The translations under genes were made by a program, and so were the position numbers. This document shows, piece by piece, positions 6,744-14,145 of a stretch of 64,000 nt of DNA; within the stretch, counting starts at the first letter, position 1; the number at the start of each line of letters is the position of its first letter. This DNA comes from Geobacter sp. UBA5730 (GTDB lineage Bacteria; Desulfobacterota; Desulfuromonadia; Geobacterales; Pseudopelobacteraceae): contig DIGE01000007.1 in the NCBI GenBank assembly GCA_002419465.1, positions 105,905-169,904 of the forward strand, written 5' to 3'. Under the pieces are notes generated by a model. It was given only the letters and a program-made list of their open reading frames with translations. It had not been told where the DNA came from and searched no databases.

Positions 6744-8981
6744 CTACCGCTGGCCGATGACCTTGGGCCGTTTGCCCTTGACCGGTATGCGGGGATACTC
6801 ATCACCACCTGCCGGTTGTGGTCGCGGGGCATCGTGCCGGGCAGGCGCGTGATTCACCAGCACGAATTCGATTCGTCGGGCCTGGGGATTGACAGCCACT
6901 ATCCGTACCCGCACCGGATCACCAATGCGCAACACCTTGCCACGCCGTCCCACCAGGGCGTGGTCCTTTTCCTCGAAGCGGTACAGGTCGTCCACCAGGG
7001 TGGAAATATGCACCAGACCCTCCACAAACACTTCGGTCAGTTCCACAAAACAGCCGAAACCGGCCACTCCGGCGATGAAGCCGTCGAATTCCTGGCCGAT
7101 TCGTTCCTGCATGAACTGTAGTTTTTTGAGTTCTACAATGTCACGCTCGGCCTCCATGGCTACCCGTTCGCGTTTGCTGGCATGTTCGGCCGCCTCGGCC
7201 AGGCTGGCACCGATCCGGTCAAGTTCCCGTTGCTGCTGTTTGTTCAGACCGCCCTCTGCGTGGGTTAGAGCCAGTCGCAGCAGGCGGTGCACGATCAGAT
7301 CCGGGTAACGGCGGATTGGTGAGGTGAAATGGGTATAACAGTCTGAGGCCAGGCCGAAATGGCCCAGATTGATGGCCGCATAGCGGGCCTGTTTCATGCA
7401 GCGCAGCAGGCCGTAGTTGACCATCCGCTCCTCCGGCTTGCCCTCGGCCTCGGCGATCAGCTGTTGCAGGGCGCTCGGAGCCACCTTGTCCCCCTGCAAT
7501 TCCAGGGTAAAGCCGAAGGGCAGGATGAAATCACGGAAATCGGCCAGCTTGGTGGGGTCGGGAGCTTCGTGAATCCGGTAGATGAACGGCAGATCCTGCT
7601 CGGTTACAAAACGGGCCACCGCCTCGTTGGCGGCCAACATGAACTCCTCGATCAACTGATGGGCCAGGTTGCGTTCACTCTTGACAATCGCCTCGGTCTG
7701 GCCGGTCAGACCGATGATGATCTCCGGCTCAGGCAGGTCGAAATCGATGCTGCCACGGGCTCTGCGCATCCCCATCAGCACCAGGGCCAGCTCCTTCATC
7801 TGTAGCAGCAGCGGGGCAAGGTCCCGCTGTTCCCCCAGCCCTTTTTCGTCGCCCTCCACGATCACCTGTTTGACCAGGGTGTAGGTAAGGCGGGCGTCAC
7901 TCTTGATCACGCTGGGGTAAAACCGGGATTCCACCATGACGCCGGACCGGTTGAACAGCATCTCGGCGGTCATGGTCAAGCGGTCGACATGGGGATTGAG
8001 GGAGCAGATGCCGTTACTGAGCCGTTCTGGCAGCATCGGTATGCAACGGTCGGGAAAGTAGACCGAGGTGCCCCGCAGGTAGGCCTCCTGATCCAGGCTT
8101 GAGCCTGGTTTGACGTAGTTGGAAACATCGGCGATGGAGACCCACAGGCGCCAGCCGTCCCCCTCGGGACGTACCGAAACAGCGTCATCGAAATCCTTGG
8201 CGGTCTCGCCGTCAATGGTTACGGTTGGCAGCTTGCGCAGGTCTACCCGCCCCTGAAGATCATCCTTGCTGACCTGGGCAGGAATCGCTTCCGCCTCGGC
8301 CAGGGTAGCTGGCGCAAAAATGTGGGGCAGGTCAAAGCGGCGGATGACCGTCTGTACCTCCACCTGGGGATCATCGGGCCAGCCCAGCACCTCGATCACC
8401 TTGCCCTCGGGAGGGCGTCCGCCGGCGGGCCAGGAGGTAACCTCGATCACCACCTGCTGGCCGTCAACGGCAGCACCTTTTGCCTTGGCCGGAATGGTGA
8501 AAAACGCTCCGATGCGGATATCCTCCGGTACCAGGATAGCTCCCCGGCGGTTTTCCTCAAGCCGTCCGACGATCCGGCTGTTGGCCCGTTCCAGGACGGC
8601 TACTACCCGGCCCTCCAGTTTTCCGCGGCCAAAGCGGCTTTTTTCGGTCCGTAGCGAGACCTTGTCGCCGTGCAGTGCTCCGCCAATCGCCTTGGCCGGC
8701 ACAAAGATGTCCTCTCCGCCGCCTTCCGGGGCCACAAAGCCGTAACCATCGCGATGCACTGAGATGGCGCCATGTGTCGTGCCGCTGTTGTCGGCTCCCG
8801 GCAGACTATAGCGATTGCCCCGCAGACGAACCACTTCGCCAGTGGCGAGTAGATCGTCTATCAGCCGTTTCAGTTCACTTTTGACAGAACGACCTCCCAG
8901 GGCACGTAGCAGGCTGGCAAAGTGCAGCGCCTGCTCTTCGCGGGATAACAGCTCAAGGACCTCTTTTTTTGCAAGTCGCAT
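6744..8981 (-). CDS. rnr: Ribonuclease R
   Basis: Processive 3'-5' exoribonuclease of the RNB family, 745 aa. Order: N-terminal winged helix (about 1-65), cold-shock/OB domains (about 75-230; GYGFVAPEGGGEDIFVP), catalytic RNB domain with GETAKDFDDAVSV near residue 265 supplying the metal-binding aspartates, and a C-terminal S1 domain (FDGFIAGVAGFGCFVEL). The tail is short and basic. Start ATG is preceded by AGAGG. The promoter probably lies in the 8982-9400 region shared with the divergent micro-peptide operon. Confidence 0.95.
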   Translation of the reverse strand: MRLAKKEVLELLSREEQALHFASLLRALGGRSVKSELKRLIDDLLATGEVVRLRGNRYSLPGADNSGTTHGAISVHRDGYGFVAPEGGGEDIFVPAKAIGGALHGDKVSLRTEKSRFGRGKLEGRVVAVLERANSRIVGRLEENRRGAILVPEDIRIGAFFTIPAKAKGAAVDGQQVVIEVTSWPAGGRPPEGKVIEVLGWPDDPQVEVQTVIRRFDLPHIFAPATLAEAEAIPAQVSKDDLQGRVDLRKLPTVTIDGETAKDFDDAVSVRPEGDGWRLWVSIADVSNYVKPGSSLDQEAYLRGTSVYFPDRCIPMLPERLSNGICSLNPHVDRLTMTAEMLFNRSGVMVESRFYPSVIKSDARLTYTLVKQVIVEGDEKGLGEQRDLAPLLLQMKELALVLMGMRRARGSIDFDLPEPEIIIGLTGQTEAIVKSERNLAHQLIEEFMLAANEAVARFVTEQDLPFIYRIHEAPDPTKLADFRDFILPFGFTLELQGDKVAPSALQQLIAEAEGKPEERMVNYGLLRCMKQARYAAINLGHFGLASDCYTHFTSPIRRYPDLIVHRLLRLALTHAEGGLNKQQQRELDRIGASLAEAAEHASKRERVAMEAERDIVELKKLQFMQERIGQEFDGFIAGVAGFGCFVELTEVFVEGLVHISTLVDDLYRFEEKDHALVGRRGKVLRIGDPVRVRIVAVNPQARRIEFVLVNHAPARHDAPRPQPAGGDEYPRIPVKGKRPKVIGQR

Positions 8982-9143
8982 GGAAAACCTCTGTCGGTGC
9001 AGGGATGAATGGGAGTCGCGTACCTATCCTCGGTATCAGCGTATAGCATAAAATGCAAGGCTTGGCAGTCTCTGGCTGCTGCACCCTATAGATTATTTTC
9101 TTCAGCAGTCACTCGTGCGCGATCAAACGTCAGCAATTTGGTT

Positions 9144-9175
9144 GTTGCATGGTGCAACGGTGTTGCGTCCGTTGC
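9144..9175. promoter_or_regulatory. TTGCA-type palindromes, possible enhancer sites (distal)
   Basis: GTTGCA-TGG-TGCAAC (9144-9158) is a perfect 6-bp inverted repeat and overlaps GCAACGG-N8-CCGTTGC (9154-9175), a perfect 7-bp one. They lie 170-200 bp upstream of the sigma-54-like promoter at 9346, the normal distance for an activator binding site. The 8982-9404 interval holds no gene. Confidence 0.5.
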
Positions 9176-9230
9176 AGTAATCTGTTGCTCACGTAGATTC
9201 AAATAGTTATCTGTGTATGGGTGCTTATTT

Positions 9231-9244
9231 GTTGCATATGCAAC
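9231..9244. promoter_or_regulatory. Perfect palindrome GTTGCATATGCAAC, possible enhancer site (proximal)
   Basis: A 14-bp perfect palindrome with the same GTTGCA half-site as the 9144 element, about 100 bp upstream of the candidate -24/-12 promoter. Two or three copies of one dyad in a gene-free stretch suggest binding of a dimeric or hexameric activator. Confidence 0.5.
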
Positions 9245-9345
9245 GGCCGGGGTCAATTGATTCATTCGGTGTGATTAATCGAGTCTCAAAGTCAATATGC
9301 TGTAAATACAAGGTTTTATTTTTTTATGAGCCACTTTTCTGATGT

Positions 9346-9361
9346 TGGCACGATGCGTGTA
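9346..9361 (+). promoter_or_regulatory. Candidate sigma-54 promoter of the micro-peptide operon
   Basis: TGGCACG at -24 is a perfect match to the RpoN consensus. The -12 part reads GTGTA where TTGCA is expected, so it is imperfect. No convincing sigma-70 promoter is visible nearby. It lies 44 bp before the first ATG. Confidence 0.45.
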
Positions 9362-9404
9362 ATAGAATTAGACAAGCAGTCACCAAACGAAAAGGAGAAC
9401 GATC

Positions 9405-9557
9405 ATGAAAGCAAAAAGCAATTTTTCGACCCTGGTAGCAGAAACCACAGCACGCGGTAGCTTGGCAGTATTCGCCGGTGCCACCATCTTCCTGGCAGGT
9501 TTTGTGAGCTGGTCCGCAGCCAGTGCAGTGGGCGCCATCGTTAACCTGCTGAACTAA
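9405..9557 (+). CDS. 50-aa single-TM peptide, unknown function
   Basis: ATG at 9405 is preceded by AAAGGAG at ideal spacing. The product has a short basic/polar N-terminus (MKAKSNFSTLVAETTARG) and one hydrophobic, Ala/Gly-rich segment from about residue 19 to 49 (FAGATIFLAGF, SAASAVGAIV) ending LLN. Small residues at helix-packing spacing suggest it oligomerises in the inner membrane. It is not a signal peptide of a larger protein, because the frame ends directly after the helix. It is followed 53 bp later by a second peptide of the same size and design, then a terminator. I do not recognise a family. Function is unknown; possibilities include a small subunit of a membrane complex or a toxin-like peptide. 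Confidence 0.7.
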   Translation: MKAKSNFSTLVAETTARGSLAVFAGATIFLAGFVSWSAASAVGAIVNLLN

Positions 9558-9610
9558 TTAACCTGGTCTTGGATCAGCACATCAGTAATGCATCTGAAAG
9601 GAGTTTCACC

Positions 9611-9757
9611 ATGAAAGTAAAAGTCAGTTATTCCGATCTTGATGATCGCAAATACATCGGTAAGGTCCTGGCTGTCGCCGGTGTCTTTGCAGCCGGGGCC
9701 GGGTTGGCCGTAGCCTGGCCCGCACTCAGCCACATCGCAGTAAGGTTAGTCAGCTAG
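9611..9757 (+). CDS. 48-aa single-TM peptide, unknown function
   Basis: ATG at 9611 has GAAAGGAG upstream; an in-frame ATG at 9569 has no ribosome-binding site and would add an unlikely extension. The peptide is MKVKVSYSDLDDRKYIGK followed by one helix of about 24 residues (VLAVAGVFAAGAGLAVAW) and a short SHIAVRLVS tail. The polar, acidic N-terminus differs from its upstream neighbour, but the MKxK start, length and Ala/Gly-rich helix are shared, so the two may be partners or distant duplicates. Both are transcribed from the same upstream control region and end at a terminator 20 bp after this gene. Confidence 0.7.
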   Translation: MKVKVSYSDLDDRKYIGKVLAVAGVFAAGAGLAVAWPALSHIAVRLVS

Positions 9758-9776
9758 ATTTTTCCCCTGCTACAAA

Positions 9777-9813
9777 AAGAAAAAGGGCCCCGCATGAGGG
9801 CCTTTTTCTGTTT
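9777..9813 (+). terminator. Rho-independent terminator of the micro-peptide operon
   Basis: GAAAAAGGGCCC, a 7-nt loop, then GGGCCTTTTTC: a GC-rich stem with one bulge and flanking A/T runs. The stretch 9814-10008 after it has no gene; it contains three TGTAGCA direct repeats (9939, 9951, 9961) of unknown meaning. Confidence 0.8.
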
Positions 9814-10008
9814 GGTAGGTTGGATAGCCAGGAGTGACGGGTGACTGGCCGTCTGTTGCATATAGGTTTGGTGTGCAGGTAAATGCCTGATAATAGGTTA
9901 TTTTAGTGTTCGCGATGCGTCCGATGTCGTACGTCGTTTGTAGCAAATCTTGTAGCAGTTTGTAGCACAGAATAGGTGCCTTGTCGATGGCGACCAAGAG
10001 ACGGCGTT

Positions 10009-11172
10009 TCATGTGTCTTTGAGCAGTGCTGACAGCTCCGAAAGAGATATCGCCTCGATATCGCCGGCCATTCGATAGCGCTCGCTGCCAGCATATACGA
10101 CAAATTTTCGTTCCGGCTGCAGATCGTCGCAGGCTGCATGGAACCCTCGTTCAAGCTTTGGCGATAGGCTGCGCTTGATCTCTATGGCCCATTTGTTTCC
10201 GTTGGGCCAGACCAGCAGCAGGTCTATTTCCGCACCTCCGCTGGTGCGGTAGAAATGTCCGGTCACCTGTTCCGGTGCAGCGGCCAGCAGGTTCTCAATT
10301 ACGAAACACTCCCAGCTTTGCCCGACGACAGGGTGCGCGAGCAGGGTTTCCTTGTCAGGGATCATCAGCAGTGCATGGACGAGGCCGCTGTCACGCACAT
10401 ACACCTTGGGTGTCTTGATCAGGCGCTTGCCTAGATTGGCATGCCACGGTTGCAGACGCCGAACCAGCAGCAGGTCAACCAGCAGGTCCAGGTAGCTGGC
10501 GGCGGTTTTTGCATCCACGCCAAGATTGCGGGCAAACTGGGCGGTGTTCAGCAGACCACCCTGATGATGCGCCAGCATGCCCCAGAAGCGGCGCAGTGTC
10601 TCGGCAGCAATACGTGGCCCGAACTGCGGGATGTCCCGCTCCAGATAAGTTCTGATGAAATCTTGTCGCCAACGCAGGCTGCGGGCATCATCTGCAGCCA
10701 ACAGGCTTTCCGGGTAGCCGCCACGTATCCAAAGCTGTTCCTGAGACTGAGGGCCGACCTCAAGCACCTGAAACGGAGTCAGTTCCAGGTAGGTGATTCG
10801 GCCAGCCAAGGTTTCACCGGATTGTTTCAGCAGATCGAGCGACGCTGATCCCAAAAGAAGATATTGTCCGGCTTTCCGTCCTGCACGACGGCCCTGATCA
10901 ATCAGACCGCGCAACACGGGAAAGAGGCCAGGGACGCGGTGGATCTCGTCCAGGATCACCAGCTTGTCTTGGTGATCGGCAAGATACAGCTCTGGTTGGC
11001 TGAGTTTGGCTCGGTCCTGTTCTGACTCCAGATCTATATAAATCGCATTGTGTCGCTCGCCGACCTCAAGCGCCAGGGTGGTTTTGCCAACCTGGCGTGG
11101 GCCGAGCAGGGCAACCGCTGGCGAGTCTGCAAGGGCTCTGTTGAGGTGATGGGTAAGCTGTCGCTGAATCAT
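10009..11172 (-). CDS. AAA ATPase with C-terminal DUF4143
   Basis: A 387-aa protein of the AAA_14/DUF4143 family, often found in accessory regions. Walker A is VALLGPRQVGKTTLALEV; Walker B is LVILDEIHRVPG; the arginine/sensor region follows (LLLGSASLDLLKQSGETLAG). The C-terminal half is DUF4143, with a nuclease-like fold segment SGGAEIDLLLVWPNGNKWAI then EIKRS. Family members are proposed to act in defence or toxin-antitoxin-like roles, but no activity is established. The frame opens at a TTG at 11208; the ATG at 11172 is the more typical start. A 9-bp inverted repeat brackets this start. Transcribed alone, with no partner gene visible. Confidence 0.85.
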   Translation of the reverse strand: MIQRQLTHHLNRALADSPAVALLGPRQVGKTTLALEVGERHNAIYIDLESEQDRAKLSQPELYLADHQDKLVILDEIHRVPGLFPVLRGLIDQGRRAGRKAGQYLLLGSASLDLLKQSGETLAGRITYLELTPFQVLEVGPQSQEQLWIRGGYPESLLAADDARSLRWRQDFIRTYLERDIPQFGPRIAAETLRRFWGMLAHHQGGLLNTAQFARNLGVDAKTAASYLDLLVDLLLVRRLQPWHANLGKRLIKTPKVYVRDSGLVHALLMIPDKETLLAHPVVGQSWECFVIENLLAAAPEQVTGHFYRTSGGAEIDLLLVWPNGNKWAIEIKRSLSPKLERGFHAACDDLQPERKFVVYAGSERYRMAGDIEAISLSELSALLKDT

Positions 11173-11174
11173 GT

Positions 11175-11208
11175 TTGCAATTATGGACTGTGGTTCCGTT
11201 AATTGCAA
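11175..11208. promoter_or_regulatory. Inverted repeat at the ATPase gene start
   Basis: TTGCAATTA (11175-11183) and TAATTGCAA (11200-11208) form a perfect 9-bp inverted repeat with a 16-nt spacer, ending 2 bp from the ATG. It could be an operator for autoregulation or an RNA hairpin occluding translation. No Shine-Dalgarno sequence is evident, which favours some special control of initiation. Confidence 0.45.
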
Positions 11209-11285
11209 GGATGATTTGTGGGTGGGTTAAATTTGAACGTCGATTCACATCCTGGGTAGGCACTCTGTAGTCCGGGTTCGTAAAA

Positions 11286-12248
11286 CTAATTGAACATATG
11301 TAATCGGCTGTATTCTGCCTTCTTTACTGCGGGCTGAGCTTCCTCGAGGGATACTTGCTCAAGCTCACAACCTCTGCTCCACCCATTTTTAGGAATGGCT
11401 TTTATAAAGTAAAGTTTCTCCGCTTCTGTTTCAAGCTCAAGCTGGTCCTTCCCATTTTCTAATTTACACGAAATGGATGTTTTGCCTGGGGTTACATCAA
11501 ACATGACGACTTTGTTTTTCGCGAGGAGCGCACTTTCGTTAACGTTTGCCGAGACTATCATCACCGGGTGGAACTTGAGGATGAATTCGTCCCTAAATAC
11601 ATATACTACTGCCGCTTTGGGTTTTGAAAGGAATTCATATACGTTGTCGTCAGCTGGATCAAGACCTGCTTTTATACGTGAGGTGGATCTAACCTGCTTT
11701 GCATTGAATGCGATGCGCTTGGAACAGTTGTCGAAAGGGTTCTTGGTGATAGGAACAGCTACATCGTCTGAATCGGGAGACACCCTCGCTTCGGGTGGCA
11801 TTGTGACCTGGAGTTTGGTCAACCGAGTTTTACTCAGATGGATGCTCTCGCCATTCTTAGCTATACTGTCAAGCTCAGAGCAGAATGCTTGGGCGTCCGT
11901 GCCGATCTTTTCCAGATCAGTGTTAGCGTCGATATTATTGCGGGTTGTAAACTGTGCCAACAGGTCAGTATTTACAGCTATCCGCCATTTAATCGCTGGG
12001 TCTAATCCTCCGAAAGAAAGATTGCCTGATGCGGCCTCCATAATTATGCCTGTGAGGGCGATTACGCCGCCCAGAGGCGTCCCACTCGCAGCGCCGCCAA
12101 GCGCCATGCCGCTGCCGATTTGCCCTACCGTGTTTTTTACCGAATTGTCGTTATCCTTCACCGAATTGTCGCTATTCTCAGCTGCGTACGCTGGAATACA
12201 CACCGAGATAACAATAAACCACACAAAACCAATTGCTAATTTTCTCAA
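11286..12248 (-). CDS. Exported protein with C-terminal DUF2846-like domain
   Basis: The frame is open from ATG 12287, but AAGGAG lies 9 nt before a TTG at 12248. That start gives a textbook signal peptide (LRKLAIGFVWFIVISV ending AYA-AE), so I place the start there; the protein is then 320 aa. After the signal come short NSDNSVKDNDNSVKN repeats and a Gly-rich hydrophobic stretch (GSGMALGGAASGTPLGG). The C-terminal region, about 210-310, resembles DUF2846: AAVVYVFRDEFI, VTPGKTSISC, KLYFIKAIPKNGW. Base composition and codon use are more AT-rich than in neighbours, a sign of acquisition. Function unknown; the protein is likely periplasmic or surface located. Confidence 0.65.
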   Translation of the reverse strand: MRKLAIGFVWFIVISVCIPAYAAENSDNSVKDNDNSVKNTVGQIGSGMALGGAASGTPLGGVIALTGIIMEAASGNLSFGGLDPAIKWRIAVNTDLLAQFTTRNNIDANTDLEKIGTDAQAFCSELDSIAKNGESIHLSKTRLTKLQVTMPPEARVSPDSDDVAVPITKNPFDNCSKRIAFNAKQVRSTSRIKAGLDPADDNVYEFLSKPKAAVVYVFRDEFILKFHPVMIVSANVNESALLAKNKVVMFDVTPGKTSISCKLENGKDQLELETEAEKLYFIKAIPKNGWSRGCELEQVSLEEAQPAVKKAEYSRLHMFN

Positions 12249-12506
12249 AAAGTAATTCTCCTTAAAATCGATAGAAATTAAGTTCATTCGTTTCGCTATT
12301 AAATTTAAAATCTTAACTTAAAGCAGGGATGATCTCCAGCGCTACAAACAGGGTCTCTGGAATTTTTTTTAGGCCTTTTTCAATGAATAAGACAGGGCAC
12401 CCATATAAGGGACCCCGCTGGTCTGTGCCGATGATCTTTCTTTCAGGCTACCGGTTGCAGCTATCACGACTGACGGTCAGGCTGTGTTTCTGCCGCGGGC
12501 CAAACC

Positions 12507-12525
12507 CGGTATATATGTCTACCGG
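12507..12525. repeat. Operator-like repeat, copy 1
   Basis: CGGTATATATGTCTACCGG, an imperfect palindrome with CGGTA/TACCG arms. First of three copies in a gene-free stretch (12249-12692) between the DUF2846-like gene and tRNA-Cys. Besides the three repeats, the stretch has a tandem GAGGTACC pair at 12623-12642 and no gene. Confidence 0.6.
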
Positions 12526-12547
12526 TGTTTGGAGATCAATTAACGTT

Positions 12548-12566
12548 CGGTATACATGTCTACCGG
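12548..12566. repeat. Operator-like repeat, copy 2
   Basis: CGGTATACATGTCTACCGG; differs from copy 1 at one base. Start-to-start distance from copy 1 is 41 bp, about four helical turns. Confidence 0.6.
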
Positions 12567-12572
12567 AAAACT

Positions 12573-12591
12573 CGGTATATATGTATACTGG
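12573..12591. repeat. Operator-like repeat, copy 3
   Basis: CGGTATATATGTATACTGG; two differences from copy 1. It begins 25 bp after copy 2. Its core GTATAT-ATGTATAC is more symmetrical than in the other copies. Confidence 0.55.
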
Positions 12592-12649
12592 AACTTTTCG
12601 GTGGCCTGCGCCATAATTGCCAGAGGTACCACGAGAGGTACCATGGACA

Positions 12650-12690
12650 AGGCAAAACGGGTTAGCCGTATTGGCTAACCCGCTGTTTTG
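12650..12690 (-). terminator. Terminator of tRNA-Cys
   Basis: CGGGTTAGCC-N5-GGCTAACCCG (12658-12682) is a perfect 10-bp stem, followed on the minus strand by TTTTG. It begins 11 bp after the CCA end of tRNA-Cys. Confidence 0.8.
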
Positions 12691-12692
12691 CT

Positions 12693-12767
<75 letters not shown>

Positions 12768-12784
12768 GATGAACGAGAATTGTT

Positions 12785-12814
12785 TTTATACTGTTGTCTG
12801 GTCTGCTCTGTCAA
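12785..12814 (-). promoter_or_regulatory. Sigma-70 promoter of tRNA-Cys
   Basis: Minus strand TTGACA, 18-bp spacer, TATAAA, directly after the stop codon of the lipoprotein gene at 12817. Confidence 0.75.
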
Positions 12815-12816
12815 GA

Positions 12817-13191
12817 TTATTTGAATTTGATGGCCACGCCGCTGGCCCGGTACTCGCTTGCCGGAAAGGCCGGAAACAGGACGATGGTGATGGCCCGACT
12901 GGTTATCTCCGGCAGAATCAGTGCATCGGCATCCATCTTGGCTGCCTCGCCTCGCAAGGCCTGAAGGCCCCAATCCTGCAGATTCGGTTCCAGACCATAA
13001 TCGGTAAAATAGACTTCTCTGATGATCTGGATTCTACCGAGGGTGACATAGGGGCGCAGCAGTTCGTCTTGTGTCAGCACCGGCGGCAGGTCGCCGCCTG
13101 CCTTACTGAGGGGAATAGCGGAACAGCCTGCCAGCAGTAGCTGTAACGTAAGGCCCGACAGGAACAACAGTGTGCGAATCCGGCAGGACAT
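12817..13191 (-). CDS. Small lipoprotein, unknown function
   Basis: Start chosen at ATG 13191, with AAGGA 7 nt upstream; the longer frame to 13296 lacks a site. The 124-aa product begins MSCRIRTLLFLSGLTLQ and has a clear lipobox LLAGC at about residue 22. The mature part contains LGRIQIIREVYFTDYGL, then RGEAAKMDADALILPEI, a pattern like the small heavy-metal-binding/YbjQ-like fold (A-KMGADAV helix followed by a strand). That assignment is tentative. It is transcribed away from yebC, with tRNA-Cys directly downstream. Confidence 0.8.
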   Translation of the reverse strand: MSCRIRTLLFLSGLTLQLLLAGCSAIPLSKAGGDLPPVLTQDELLRPYVTLGRIQIIREVYFTDYGLEPNLQDWGLQALRGEAAKMDADALILPEITSRAITIVLFPAFPASEYRASGVAIKFK

Positions 13192-13357
13192 GGCAGATCC
13201 TTGTGATGCGTTGATGAGCAGCAGAGTAACAGGATGTGGTCTTCCTGTCCAGTCTCGCCCAAGTATTTTAGCTCTAGACAGTCTTTGGATCGCCATGCTA
13301 AAAAATCATGTTTCTGTCTGCACGGGCAGAGATTGATTCCACGGTAAGGAGCAGCAG

Positions 13358-14101
13358 ATGTCGGGCCATAATAAATGGAGTACCATCAAGCATAAAAAAG
13401 GGGCTGCCGACGCCAAGCGGGGCCAGGTTTTTACCAAGCTGATCAAGGAGATTTCGGTCGCCGCCAAGCTGGGCGGTGGCGATCCCGCTGCCAACGCGCG
13501 TCTGCGGACCGCCGTTGATAAGGCCAAGGGTGAGAATATGCCCAAGGACAATATTGAGCGGGCCATCAAAAAGGGTACCGGCGGGATGGAAGGGGTCATC
13601 TACGAAGAGATCGTCTACGAGGGGTATGGCCCGGGCGGTGTGGCGGTGTTGGTGGAGGTGATGACTGATAACCGTAACCGGACGGTCTCCGAGGTGCGCA
13701 GCATCTTTACCAAGGCCAACGGTAACATGGGCGAAGCCGGTTGTGTGGCCTGGATGTTTGATAAAAAGGGATTGATCAGCTACGACCGCTCACTGGACTT
13801 TGACCAGCTGTTTGAGGCGGCCCTGGAGGCCGGGGCTGAGGATGTAGCCGAGGCCGATGAGCAGATCGAGGTAACCACCGACCCCGGCTCTTTTATTGAG
13901 GTGCGTGAGGCTCTGGAGGCCAAGGGCTTCAAATATCAGAGTGCCGAAATTACCATGATTCCCCAGACCCTGGTGCCGTTGGAAGGAAAGCAAGCCGAGA
14001 GCATGCTCAGGCTGATGGACAAGCTGGAGGATAATGATGACGTGCAGAACGTCTACGCCAACTTTGACATATCAGCGGAAGAGATGGAAAAGATGATGTA
14101 A
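13358..14101 (+). CDS. yebC: YebC/TACO1-family protein
   Basis: Cytoplasmic protein of 247 aa, the family length. The N-terminus SGHNKWSTIKHKKGAADAKRG is the family signature, and LIKEISVAAKLGGGDPAANA and GPGGVAVLVEVMTDNRNRT follow. Older annotations call these transcriptional regulators; recent work on relatives points to a role on ribosomes stalled at proline stretches. AAGGAG precedes the ATG. ruvC-ruvA follow after msrA, the widespread yebC-ruvC-ruvA linkage with msrA inserted. Confidence 0.95.
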   Translation: MSGHNKWSTIKHKKGAADAKRGQVFTKLIKEISVAAKLGGGDPAANARLRTAVDKAKGENMPKDNIERAIKKGTGGMEGVIYEEIVYEGYGPGGVAVLVEVMTDNRNRTVSEVRSIFTKANGNMGEAGCVAWMFDKKGLISYDRSLDFDQLFEAALEAGAEDVAEADEQIEVTTDPGSFIEVREALEAKGFKYQSAEITMIPQTLVPLEGKQAESMLRLMDKLEDNDDVQNVYANFDISAEEMEKMM

Positions 14102-14104
14102 CCA

Positions 14105-14125
14105 AAGGGGGCTGCAAGCCCCCTT
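14105..14125 (+). terminator. Hairpin after yebC
   Basis: AAGGGGGCT-GCA-AGCCCCCTT, a 9-bp stem with a 3-nt loop and a weak T-rich tail (CGTTGTTTGG). Some readthrough into msrA is likely, because no separate msrA promoter is visible in the 20 bp left. Confidence 0.6.
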
Positions 14126-14145
14126 CGTTGTTTGGAGATGTCCAT

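Noticed and set aside
9939..9967. Three TGTAGCA direct repeats
   Set aside because: Short and irregularly spaced (12 and 10 bp); no partner element and no nearby integrase, so no function can be supported.
12623..12642. GAGGTACC tandem pair
   Set aside because: Two 8-bp copies 12 bp apart, too short to interpret apart from the nearby 19-bp repeats.
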